DNA of 54,959 bases from an uncultured Prevotella sp. (GTDB lineage Bacteria; Bacteroidota; Bacteroidia; Bacteroidales; Bacteroidaceae). How positions within the stretch are numbered: position 1 is the stretch's first letter; every line of letters starts with the position of its first letter. Below, piece by piece: positions 25,580-33,659 of this stretch. A program made the position numbers and the translations under genes. Where the stretch lies: NCBI GenBank assembly GCA_900555035.1, contig USJX01000012.1:1-54959 (forward strand). The letters are read 5' to 3'. Under the pieces are notes generated by a model. The model searched no databases, had not been told where the DNA came from, and saw nothing but the letters and a program-made list of their open reading frames with translations.

Positions 25580-25587
25580 TAATTTTG
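25580..25587 (+). promoter_or_regulatory. -7 box of the PL11 operon
   Basis: TAATTTTG matches the consensus and lies 30 nt before the start codon at 25617. There is no TTTG at the -33 distance, consistent with activator dependence. Confidence 0.6.
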
Positions 25588-25616
25588 CAGCAAATAATAA
25601 CCTAAGAATGTAAATT

Positions 25617-27734
25617 ATGATAGAATTCAAGCAATTGTTGGTTCCTGCGGCTTGTCTCTTGATGGGATGCATGCCGACGCAAGCCAGCGAGAAACAGAAT
25701 TGTACATCTGTAGCTGCAATGGAGAAACTCGACCGTGGCGTGGTGGCATTGCCTGCTGCCGGCAAGGGCATCTTCATCAGCTGGCGCATGCTGGGTACCG
25801 ATAGCAAGAACGTATGCTTCGATGTGGAGCGAGACGGAAAGGTTATCGCCCATCACGTCAAGGCTACCAACTATACAGATGCCAAAGGTTCGGCATCCCA
25901 TACCTATCGCATCATCACCTATCAGAATGAACCCAAGATAGATGCTGCTGCAAAGCGGGAAGTGTCGAAGGCGGTCAAGCCTTGGGCTGATTTATACCGC
26001 TCTCTGCCCATCAACCATCCAGAGGGTGGCATCACTCCCGATGGGAAAAGCTATAGCTACACCCCTAATGATTGCAGCGTGGGCGATGTGGATGGCGATG
26101 GAGAATATGAACTGATTCTGAAATGGGACCCAAGTAATGCCCATGATAATTCGCATAATGGATATACGGGCAATGTGATCCTGGATTGCTACAAACTGGA
26201 TGGTACCCAGCTCTGGCGCATCAATCTGGGTAAGAACATCCGTGCCGGTGCGCACTATACCCAGTTTCTCGTCTATGATTTCGATGGCGATGGCAAGGCA
26301 GAATTGATTTGCAAAACCTCGGCTGGAAGTCTGGATGGCAAGGGGCGGTTCGTGAGTCAGGCTGCCACCGATGCAGAAATCAAGGAGGTGGATAACCAGG
26401 CTGATTATCGAAACAAGGTGGGGCGCATCATGGAAGGTCCGGAGATGCTCACCGTGTTCCGTGGGCTTACGGGCGAGGCGATTCATACCGTCTGGTATAA
26501 TCCAAACCGTGCCTTTGGTGTAGGCAAACAGGTGGCAGAAGGCGAAAGTCTGCTCAATGGCTATCCTCAGTATTCTTCCATTTGGGGCGATAAGGACAAC
26601 TATGGCAATCGTGGCGAGCGTTACCTGGCGGGTGTTGCTCATCTCGATGGCATAGACAGGAATCCGAGTGCCGTGATGTGCCGTGGCTATTATACCCGCT
26701 CTTATCTCTGGACTGTGGATTTCGACGGCAAGGAATTAAAGACCAGATGGCTCCACGCATCCGTTTCCCCTAATGATTGGGAGGTGAGAGATGCCGAAGG
26801 AAAGATGATAAGAGAGGCTCACGGATTGAAGAACAGAGATCCGAAAGGTAATGAAGTTTCTGCCACAGCCTTCGCCCAAGGTGCCCACAGTTTGGCGGTG
26901 GGTGATGTGGATGGTGACGGATGCGACGAGATTACCTACGGTTCGGCTGCCATCAATAACGATGGTACCTTATTATATTCCACCGGTTTGGGACATGGTG
27001 ATGCCTTGCATCTCAGCGACCTGGATCCCGACCGTCCTGGCTTGGAAGTATTCATGGTGCACGAGGAATACCCTTACGGTTCCGATCTGCGTGATGCCAG
27101 AACGGGCGAAATCCTGCTCTATCATACGGATAGGGATGATACCGGAAGAGGCGTGGCTGCCGACATCGATGCCAAGTATCGCGGTTGTGAACTCTGGAGC
27201 ATAGATGTTCCAGGCGTAAGAAATATCAAGGGAGATCAGATTTCACTGGGTGGTTTCCGAAAGCACGAATATGGTGAGCGGGAATCCTATACCCCCGGAT
27301 TCAGATGGCCGGCGATGAACTTCCGCATCTATTGGGATGGCGACTTGCAGGAAGAACTGCTCGCCAACCAGGGCAGACCGCATTTCGTGCCTTATCTCCA
27401 GAAATGGGATGGCAAGAAAGCCGTTCCGCTGCCGCTGAGCAATGGCAAGCAACTCTACGAGATGGGGCATTCGGCTAGTTGCAACTGGTCGAAGGCAACG
27501 CCTAACCTGCAAGCCGACCTCTTCGGCGATTGGCGAGAGGAAGTAATCTATTGGGATGAGACTGACGCCTCGCATCTGAATATCTTCACCACCAATATTC
27601 CTACGGAGTATCGTGTGCCAACCCTGATGCACGACCATATCTATCGCATGGGTGTGGCATGGCAGAATGTGGCATACAACCAGCCGCCTCATCTGGGATA
27701 TTATTTGCCCGATAAGGCTGAGAAAGTGAAGTAA
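25617..27734 (+). CDS. PL11 rhamnogalacturonan lyase, exported
   Basis: 705 aa. The N-terminus QLLVPAACLLMGCMPTQASE could be a lipoprotein signal with the cysteine after LLMG. The mature protein has the PL11 beta-propeller: SWRMLGTDSKNVCFDVERDG (near 60), calcium-binding loops such as SVGDVDGDGEYELILKWDPS and VYDFDGDGKAELICKTSAGS, then LAVGDVDGDGCDEITYGSAA, and NLQADLFGDWREEVIYWD near the end. PL11 enzymes cleave the Rha-GalA backbone of RG-I by beta-elimination, producing the unsaturated ends that GH105 removes. It is the first gene of a plus-strand operon divergent from the HTCS. Confidence 0.95.
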   Translation: MIEFKQLLVPAACLLMGCMPTQASEKQNCTSVAAMEKLDRGVVALPAAGKGIFISWRMLGTDSKNVCFDVERDGKVIAHHVKATNYTDAKGSASHTYRIITYQNEPKIDAAAKREVSKAVKPWADLYRSLPINHPEGGITPDGKSYSYTPNDCSVGDVDGDGEYELILKWDPSNAHDNSHNGYTGNVILDCYKLDGTQLWRINLGKNIRAGAHYTQFLVYDFDGDGKAELICKTSAGSLDGKGRFVSQAATDAEIKEVDNQADYRNKVGRIMEGPEMLTVFRGLTGEAIHTVWYNPNRAFGVGKQVAEGESLLNGYPQYSSIWGDKDNYGNRGERYLAGVAHLDGIDRNPSAVMCRGYYTRSYLWTVDFDGKELKTRWLHASVSPNDWEVRDAEGKMIREAHGLKNRDPKGNEVSATAFAQGAHSLAVGDVDGDGCDEITYGSAAINNDGTLLYSTGLGHGDALHLSDLDPDRPGLEVFMVHEEYPYGSDLRDARTGEILLYHTDRDDTGRGVAADIDAKYRGCELWSIDVPGVRNIKGDQISLGGFRKHEYGERESYTPGFRWPAMNFRIYWDGDLQEELLANQGRPHFVPYLQKWDGKKAVPLPLSNGKQLYEMGHSASCNWSKATPNLQADLFGDWREEVIYWDETDASHLNIFTTNIPTEYRVPTLMHDHIYRMGVAWQNVAYNQPPHLGYYLPDKAEKVK

Positions 27735-27790
27735 GATAAAGAGTTAAAAAATAATTTGAATAAACATAATACATATAAACGCTAAGACAA

Positions 27791-29443
27791 ATGAGAAGAT
27801 TATTATTTGCAATGTCTTTGATGGCTGCCGCAACCAGCATGAGCTATGCACAGGTTGCAAAACCTGCAGAAAAGGCGAAGCCTACAGTGGCAGGACCTAT
27901 GGAAGATGTAAACCATGTGATTGATAATACCGTGGATAGCCTGAACAAGGCGATGACGGCACGCATCAAACCGGGTACCAGCAGAAAGGGCAACAATCCT
28001 GTGCTCTTCCTCATTGGTAACTCTACCATGCGCAATGGTACTCTGGGTAATGGTAACAACGGCCAGTGGGGCTGGGGCTATTACGAACACGAGTTCTTTG
28101 ATGCCAATAAGATTACGGTAGAAAATCAGGCTTTGGGCGGCATGAGCAGCCGTACCTTCTACAACCGTCTGTGGCCGGATGTGCGCAAGGGCATCAAGGC
28201 TGGCGACTGGGTGATTATCTCCATCGGTCATAACGACAATGGCCCATACGATAGCGGCAGAGCCCGTGCCAGCATCCCTGGCATCGGCAAGGATTCGCTC
28301 AATGTCACCATCAAGGAGACGGGCGTGAAGGAAACCGTCTATACTTACGGCGAATACATGCGCAAATACATCAACGACTGTAAGGCGCTGGGTGCTCATC
28401 CTATCCTGATGTCGTTGACTCCACGTGATGCCTACGATGAGAATGATAAGATTGTCCGGGTCAACAAGACCTTCGGCTTGTGGGCAAAGCAGGTGGCTGA
28501 GCAGGAAGGCGTTCCTTTCGTTGATTTGAATGAGATTTCTGCAGCCAAGCTCGACAGCTATGGTCATTGGAAGGAGAAGTATCATTTCTTCACCGACCAT
28601 ATCCACACTTCCCGTTTCGGAGCGATGATGAATGCCCGTTCGGCAGCTGAGGGATTGGCTGAAAGCAAGGATCCGAGTCTGGCTCCATTGCAGGCGATGA
28701 TGGTTAATGTGGCTTTGCCTGTAGAGAATTTCAAGCGCGAGCCGGGCAAACCTGTTGTCTTCTTCACAGGCGACAGTACTGTGAAGAATGCCGATAAGGA
28801 AGAAGACGGCATGTGGGGCTGGGGCTCTCAGGCTTATACCATCTTCAACCCAAAGAAGATTACCTGTGTAAATGCAGCCAAGGCGGGTCGCAGTTCCCGT
28901 TCTTATCTTAATGAAGGAAGATGGGAGAAGGTGTATAACAGTCTTCAGCCAGGCGATTACGTGCTTATCGAGTTCGGTCATAACGACATCTGTTCTATGA
29001 CCGATAAGAAGATGCGTGGTTCCATTCCTTGTGCCAAGGATACCTGTCATGTTTATCAGATGGAAGAAAGCAAGCAGTATGAGGTGGTTTATTCCTTCGG
29101 CTGGTACCTGAAGAAGTTTATCCAGGATGTGCGTGAGAAGGGTGCTACCCCAATCCTCGTGTCCCTGACTCCTCGCAACGAGTGGCCTCATGGCAAGATG
29201 GAGCGCCGCAATGATACCTACGGCAAGTGGTATCGCGAAATCGTTGAAGAAACAGGCGTTGCCTTCCTCGACCTCCACAATATCGCAGCCGATTCTTATG
29301 ATAAAATAGGAAAAGAGAAGGTGAAAGCGTATTATAAGAAAGATCATACTCATACCAGTTTGAAGGGTGCCCAGCACAATGCCAAGTGCGTGGCCAAGGG
29401 CTTGAAGAAGATGAAGAGCCCTTTGGCGAAGTATCTGAAGTAA
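27791..29443 (+). CDS. Tandem two-domain SGNH rhamnogalacturonan acetylesterase-like protein, secreted
   Basis: 550 aa with a signal peptide (MRRLLFAMSLMAAATSMSYA). Two complete SGNH hydrolase domains are fused. The first has VLFLIGNSTMRNGTLG (near 73), ALGGMSSRTF, IISIGHNDNG and FFTDHIHTSRFGAMM. The second has VVFFTGDSTVKN (near 322), AKAGRSSRSY, LIEFGHNDIC and KKDHTHTSLKGAQ. Both retain the Ser, Gly, Asn and Asp-x-x-His residues, so both should be active. The family removes acetyl groups from galacturonate in RG-I, clearing the way for lyase and hydrolases. It starts 56 bp after PL11 and is followed by a single-domain esterase. Confidence 0.9.
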   Translation: MRRLLFAMSLMAAATSMSYAQVAKPAEKAKPTVAGPMEDVNHVIDNTVDSLNKAMTARIKPGTSRKGNNPVLFLIGNSTMRNGTLGNGNNGQWGWGYYEHEFFDANKITVENQALGGMSSRTFYNRLWPDVRKGIKAGDWVIISIGHNDNGPYDSGRARASIPGIGKDSLNVTIKETGVKETVYTYGEYMRKYINDCKALGAHPILMSLTPRDAYDENDKIVRVNKTFGLWAKQVAEQEGVPFVDLNEISAAKLDSYGHWKEKYHFFTDHIHTSRFGAMMNARSAAEGLAESKDPSLAPLQAMMVNVALPVENFKREPGKPVVFFTGDSTVKNADKEEDGMWGWGSQAYTIFNPKKITCVNAAKAGRSSRSYLNEGRWEKVYNSLQPGDYVLIEFGHNDICSMTDKKMRGSIPCAKDTCHVYQMEESKQYEVVYSFGWYLKKFIQDVREKGATPILVSLTPRNEWPHGKMERRNDTYGKWYREIVEETGVAFLDLHNIAADSYDKIGKEKVKAYYKKDHTHTSLKGAQHNAKCVAKGLKKMKSPLAKYLK

Positions 29444-29481
29444 AGCAATGGAATAAGATTGTTCTTAAAAGAAGGATCAAA

Positions 29482-30738
29482 ATGAAGACAAGAAATTTTT
29501 TATTCACCAGTCTGCTGGCGCTGGCTTCTACGGTAGCCGCCAGTGCCCAGACTTTTGATATTGATATGTTGAAGGCGCAGCCTGTTTATTCTGCAGAGAA
29601 TGGACAGGGATATGATATCGTAGCTGCTCCAAAGGCAAAGAGCAATGCGCCTTTCTTCTATTCCGTAAAGGTAGCGGATGGTAACTATAAGGTAACCGTG
29701 GTGCTCGGGTCCAAGAAGAAGGCGGGCAAGACTGTGGTTCGTGCAGAGAACCGCCGTTTGATGCTCGACGAGGTGAGCACCAGGAAAGGCGAGTTCAAGA
29801 CCTACTCCTTCATCGTGAACAAGCGCAGCCCGTATATCAATGCGAAGATGAACGTAAAGATTAAGCCTCGCGAGAAGGATTACTTTACCTGGGACGAGAA
29901 GTTGACCTTGGAGTTTACCGGTGCAGCCCCTGTAGTAAAGAGCATCAAGGTGGAGCCGGCTCCAGCCGAAACCACTACCTTGTTTCTTTGCGGCAACTCT
30001 ACGGTAGTTGATCAGTTTACGGAGCCATACGCTTCCTGGGGACAGATGGTGACCCGCTGGTTTGGTCCAGAGGTGGCTATCTCAAACCATGCCGAGAGCG
30101 GATTGACTGCAGGTTCCTTCCTTGCCTCCAACCGTCTGAACAAGGTGTTGGCTATGATGAAGAAGGGGGATTATGTGATTTGTGAGTTCGGTCATAACGA
30201 CCAGAAGGAGAAGTATGCAGGTAGTGGTGCCTGGTATAATTTCTCTTTCAACCTGAAGAAATTCATCGACGAGGTACGCAAGAAGGGTGGCAACATCATC
30301 TTCGTAACTCCTACCCAGCGCCGAATGTTCGACAAGGCTACCCATAGCAAGATTCAGGAAACTCATGGCGATTATCCTGATGCCATGCGAGCTGTGGCGA
30401 AGCGAGAGGGCGTGCCTGTGATAGAACTTCACGATATGACCCGCACTTTCTTCGAGACTTTAGGTTACGAGAACAGTAAGAAGTCGCTGGTTCACTATCC
30501 GCCAAATACTTATCCAAACCAGCCTAAGGCTTTGGAGGATAACACCCACTTCAATCCATACGGTGCCTACGAGGTGGCTAAGATGGTGGTGATGGGTATG
30601 AAGCAGCTCAATCTGCCTATCGTGAAGTATCTCCGTGCTGATTGGAAGGACTTCAATCCTGCGCAGCCAGATGATTTCAATCAATTCGTATGGTATCCAT
30701 CCGTGAACCAGGATGTAACCAAGCCAGACGGAAATTAA
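29482..30738 (+). CDS. CE12-like rhamnogalacturonan acetylesterase, secreted
   Basis: 418 aa from MKTRNFLFTSLLALASTVAA, a signal peptide; the open frame extends 96 bp upstream into the previous gene but only this start exports the protein. An N-terminal beta-sandwich of about 150 residues (FYSVKVADGNYKVTVVLGSK) precedes the SGNH domain with LFLCGNSTVVDQ (near 170), NHAESGLTAGSF, ICEFGHNDQKEK and DNTHFNPYGAYEVAKMVV. This layout is typical of CE12 RG acetylesterases. With the preceding tandem esterase it makes three SGNH catalytic centres in a row, which may differ in O-2/O-3 or chain-length preference. Confidence 0.9.
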   Translation: MKTRNFLFTSLLALASTVAASAQTFDIDMLKAQPVYSAENGQGYDIVAAPKAKSNAPFFYSVKVADGNYKVTVVLGSKKKAGKTVVRAENRRLMLDEVSTRKGEFKTYSFIVNKRSPYINAKMNVKIKPREKDYFTWDEKLTLEFTGAAPVVKSIKVEPAPAETTTLFLCGNSTVVDQFTEPYASWGQMVTRWFGPEVAISNHAESGLTAGSFLASNRLNKVLAMMKKGDYVICEFGHNDQKEKYAGSGAWYNFSFNLKKFIDEVRKKGGNIIFVTPTQRRMFDKATHSKIQETHGDYPDAMRAVAKREGVPVIELHDMTRTFFETLGYENSKKSLVHYPPNTYPNQPKALEDNTHFNPYGAYEVAKMVVMGMKQLNLPIVKYLRADWKDFNPAQPDDFNQFVWYPSVNQDVTKPDGN

Positions 30739-30745
30739 TACTTTA

Positions 30746-30779
30746 AACATTGAACTTTGAGCTTTGAACATTGAACTTT
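30746..30779 (+). repeat. Short direct repeat in the esterase-GH2 spacer
   Basis: AACATTGAACTTT occurs at 30746-30758 and 30767-30779, separated by GAGCTTTG-type sequence with a 21-bp period. Similar 'TTGAACTTTGAAC' runs are familiar in Bacteroidota intergenic DNA; function unknown. Confidence 0.7.
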
Positions 30780-30824
30780 ATGATTAGTTCTTTTGCTTCA
30801 AATCTCATATTAAATGAATTTGGA

Positions 30825-33293
30825 ATGAATAGAAAGACAATACTTTTCGCCTCGTTGCTGCTGGGCGGTTTGCCTTTGATGGGAACCCTTTCGGCTGAGG
30901 CTGCGGTGCGCGATACCATCAGCATCAACCAGGGATGGCAGTTCCATCGCGGAGATGTGAAGAACATTGCTGAGTTGAAATCAACTCAAAGCGGGGATGA
31001 TGTGGTGAATCTGCCACATGATTTCCTGATAGGACAGGATTGGGTGGCTCCGGATGCCAGCGAGCGCCCGGATAACAGTGATGCGGGCAGCAATGTGCGC
31101 AGTCGATTGAGTTCCCGTGGATTCAAGGAGATGGGCATCGGCTGGTATCGCTATGAGCTTATTCCCAAGGATGAATGGAAGGGAAAGCGCATCGTGCTCG
31201 ACTTCCAGGGTATCATGTTGGTGGGTGATGTCTATCTGAACGGAAAACGTATCGGTGGCACAGACTATGGCTATCTGGGCTTCGATATCGACCTGAGCAA
31301 ACTCTTGAAATGGGGACAGCCTAATGAAATCGCAGTCAAGGCGGATACGCAGAACCCTGCCAACTCCCGCTGGTTAACGGGTGCCGGTCTCTATCGTGAT
31401 GTCAACCTTATTGTTACCAATAAGAATCTGTTCTTCCCTCGCCATCCGCTCTTTATCCGTACACAGGGCAACAAGGAGGTGAATATCAAGGCGGAAATCA
31501 TCAACCAGCAGAAGGTGGCTAAGGGACAGAGCACTGCCAAGATGCCGGTGGGCGTTCGTATTCTCGATGCCGATGGCAAGGTGGTGGCTGAGCAGAAGAA
31601 TGACATCCACTTCAATGCCAAATGGAGAGATCGAGAATATGAATTGCCAAGCATCTCTTTGGAAAATGCCAAGTTGTGGTCGCCGGATTCACCTTATTTA
31701 TATACTGCCGAGGTGACGCTTTATGATAGCGAGGGCAACATCGCCGACCAGATTAAGGAGCCGTTTGGTGTGCGCACCATCGAAATCGTTCCGCAGAAGG
31801 GCTTGCTGGTGAACGGCAAGAAGGTGCTTTTGAAAGGTTATGCCAACCATCATACCCTCGGTGCCCTGGGTGCTGCCGCCTATCCGCGTGCCATCGAGAA
31901 GCGACTGAAACTGATGAAGGAATTTGGAATGAACCATATCCGAACCTCTCATAATCCATATAGCGAGGATTTCCTGAAACTCTGCGATAAGTATGGCATC
32001 CTGGTGGTGGATGAGCTTTACGACAAGTGGCTCACCCAGTATGCCGGTGGCAGAGTGGATTGGGAGAGTCTCTGGCAGAAGGATGTTCCTGAATGGGTGA
32101 AGCGAGACAGAAACCATCCTTCGGTGGTGATGTGGAGCTTGGGAAATGAGTTGCAGCAGTATAGCAACCTGCCTTTCAACGATTGGGGTGTTACGGCTTA
32201 TAAGCTCCAGAAGGAGTTGCTGCACCGTTATGACGATACCCGACTCACCACCGTGGCGATGCATCCCCGTTATCGTAACCTGGAGACGGATTCCATCCCA
32301 TCCGACCTGGCAATAGAGACAGAGGTGAATTCATATAACTATCGTTACATGTATTTCCCTGGCGACAGCAAGCGCTATCCGGAGAAAACCTTCTATCAGA
32401 GTGAGGCAAGTGTGGCTGCCATGGGACCAAACTTCTACGAGATGGATCTCGACAAGGTGATTGGTCTTGCCTATTGGGGCGCCATCGATTACCTGGGCGA
32501 GAGCATGGGATGGCCCATCAAGGGTTGGAATCAGGGTGTGTTCGACCTTTCTCTTCAGCCAAAGCCAGATGCTTATTTCGTGAAGAGCATGTTTACTGAC
32601 GAGCCAACCGTTCACATCGGTGTTATCGAGAAATCGGGTGGCAACATCCAGTGGAATGGCATCAATGTATCTGCCGGAAAGCTTTCAGAAAACTGGAACC
32701 GTGAGGCAGGCGAGAAGGTTTCGCTCTATACCTATACCAATGGCGACGAGGTGGAACTCTTCCTGAACGGCAAGAGTCTGGGTGTGAAGAAGAACAGCAA
32801 CGATCCTAAGCTCCGTGCCCGCATCAAGTGGGACAACATCGCCTATGCTCCAGGCACTCTGGTGGCTGTGGCTAAGAAGAGCGGCAAGGTGGTGGCTCGC
32901 CATCAGATAGAGACCACGGGCGAGGCTGTGGCTCTGAAGCTGGTTCCGGATGTTGAGACCTGGCATGCTGACGGTAAGGATCTGATGCACGTTCGCATCT
33001 ATGCAGTAGATAAGAAGGGCAGAAGAGTACTGAATGTGAAGGATGCCAAGGCATTCGATAAGTTGACCTTCCAGGTGAAGGGCGATGCGAATATCGTGGC
33101 GGTGGATAATGGAAACATCGCATCTGATGAACTTCATATCGGAAAGACCCAGTTGGAGAAGACCATTCAGCGCAATCTCTTCCAGGGTTCCGCCCTCGTG
33201 ATATTGAGAGCCGGCGATAAGCCAGGAAAGATAGAACTTTCGGTAGCTGGCGAAAAGATGAAAGCCAAGAAACTGGTTTTGAATACGAAATAG
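30825..33293 (+). CDS. GH2 beta-galactosidase-like enzyme, secreted
   Basis: 822 aa from MNRKTILFASLLLGGLPLMG (signal peptide); an upstream in-frame ATG at 30771 would bury this signal and is rejected. GH2 modules in order: sugar-binding domain (INQGWQFHRGDVKN; VVNLPHDFLIGQDWV), immunoglobulin-like domain, TIM barrel with RTSHNPYSEDFLKLCDKYGI, the acid/base VVMWSLGNELQQYSN (near 430) and the nucleophile region FYQSEASVAAMGPNF (near 520), then C-terminal beta domains (VELFLNGKSLGVKKN). In an RG-I locus it most likely removes beta-galactose from side chains. It is last in the plus-strand operon and ends at a strong terminator. Confidence 0.9.
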   Translation: MNRKTILFASLLLGGLPLMGTLSAEAAVRDTISINQGWQFHRGDVKNIAELKSTQSGDDVVNLPHDFLIGQDWVAPDASERPDNSDAGSNVRSRLSSRGFKEMGIGWYRYELIPKDEWKGKRIVLDFQGIMLVGDVYLNGKRIGGTDYGYLGFDIDLSKLLKWGQPNEIAVKADTQNPANSRWLTGAGLYRDVNLIVTNKNLFFPRHPLFIRTQGNKEVNIKAEIINQQKVAKGQSTAKMPVGVRILDADGKVVAEQKNDIHFNAKWRDREYELPSISLENAKLWSPDSPYLYTAEVTLYDSEGNIADQIKEPFGVRTIEIVPQKGLLVNGKKVLLKGYANHHTLGALGAAAYPRAIEKRLKLMKEFGMNHIRTSHNPYSEDFLKLCDKYGILVVDELYDKWLTQYAGGRVDWESLWQKDVPEWVKRDRNHPSVVMWSLGNELQQYSNLPFNDWGVTAYKLQKELLHRYDDTRLTTVAMHPRYRNLETDSIPSDLAIETEVNSYNYRYMYFPGDSKRYPEKTFYQSEASVAAMGPNFYEMDLDKVIGLAYWGAIDYLGESMGWPIKGWNQGVFDLSLQPKPDAYFVKSMFTDEPTVHIGVIEKSGGNIQWNGINVSAGKLSENWNREAGEKVSLYTYTNGDEVELFLNGKSLGVKKNSNDPKLRARIKWDNIAYAPGTLVAVAKKSGKVVARHQIETTGEAVALKLVPDVETWHADGKDLMHVRIYAVDKKGRRVLNVKDAKAFDKLTFQVKGDANIVAVDNGNIASDELHIGKTQLEKTIQRNLFQGSALVILRAGDKPGKIELSVAGEKMKAKKLVLNTK

Positions 33294-33338
33294 ATACTAA
33301 AAAAGGTCGCCAAAATGCTGGCGACCTTTTTTTAGTAT
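33294..33338 (+). terminator. Terminator after GH2; left copy of an inverted 45-bp pair
   Basis: GGTCGCCA-3 to 5 nt-TGGCGACC is flanked by A6 and T7 runs, within ATACTA...TAGTAT. The reverse complement of 49042-49086 matches it apart from one stem base and the lengths of the A/T runs, including the unpaired loop. Confidence 0.9.
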
Positions 33339-33345
33339 ATTTAGA

Positions 33346-33534
33346 TTAGCTATATCCGTCGAAATTCAACGTAACTGATATAGTTTCGACGGATTGGCTT
33401 AAGTTTCGACGGAAATACATTGTTTTTCGTCGAAATTTGAGATATTCGTATATACTATCTCGCTTGGCACCTTCATAGCCTGCATTGCTGAGATACTGTA
33501 GAACCATTTGACGCAAATCGGTTATGCCTTTTTC
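33346..33534 (-). pseudogene. Relic of an AlbA_2-type protein C-terminus
   Basis: The minus strand reads DLRQMVLQYLSNAGYEGAKR and DSIYEYLKFRR before ending at TAA. The first 30 residues resemble the C-terminal helix domain found in many Bacteroidota AlbA_2 and related proteins, from memory of the motif. An in-frame stop precedes it and no start is present. Four copies of a TTTCGACGGA-like motif overlap its 3' end (33355-33364 inverted, 33384-33393, 33404-33413, 33425-33435). It marks the left edge of the defence-type island. Confidence 0.35.
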
Positions 33535-33589
33535 TTATCATTTTATTTTCTGTGTTTTAGCTAAAAATAAAATGATAAGAAAAATGCAT
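33524..33589. repeat. 26-bp inverted repeat at the island edge
   Basis: Arms 33524-33549 and 33564-33589 are complementary at 25 of 26 positions (21 uninterrupted: TTTTTCTTATCATTTTATTT plus T), with a 14-nt loop. It lies about 70 bp past the AlbA_2 stop. It could end the operon transcript, but there is no T run; a mobile-element end or a protein-binding dyad is equally possible. Confidence 0.8.
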
Positions 33590-33659
33590 CTATCTGATAA
33601 TCAAATTAATGTGAATCGATTAACAAAAATTTATTTTTCGGTTATTTTTTTATTAGCCA

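Noticed and set aside
27803..29377. A 524-codon open frame on the minus strand opposite the tandem SGNH gene
   Set aside because: It is the antisense of a clearly homologous secreted esterase, has no recognisable domain, and arises from codon bias of the real gene.
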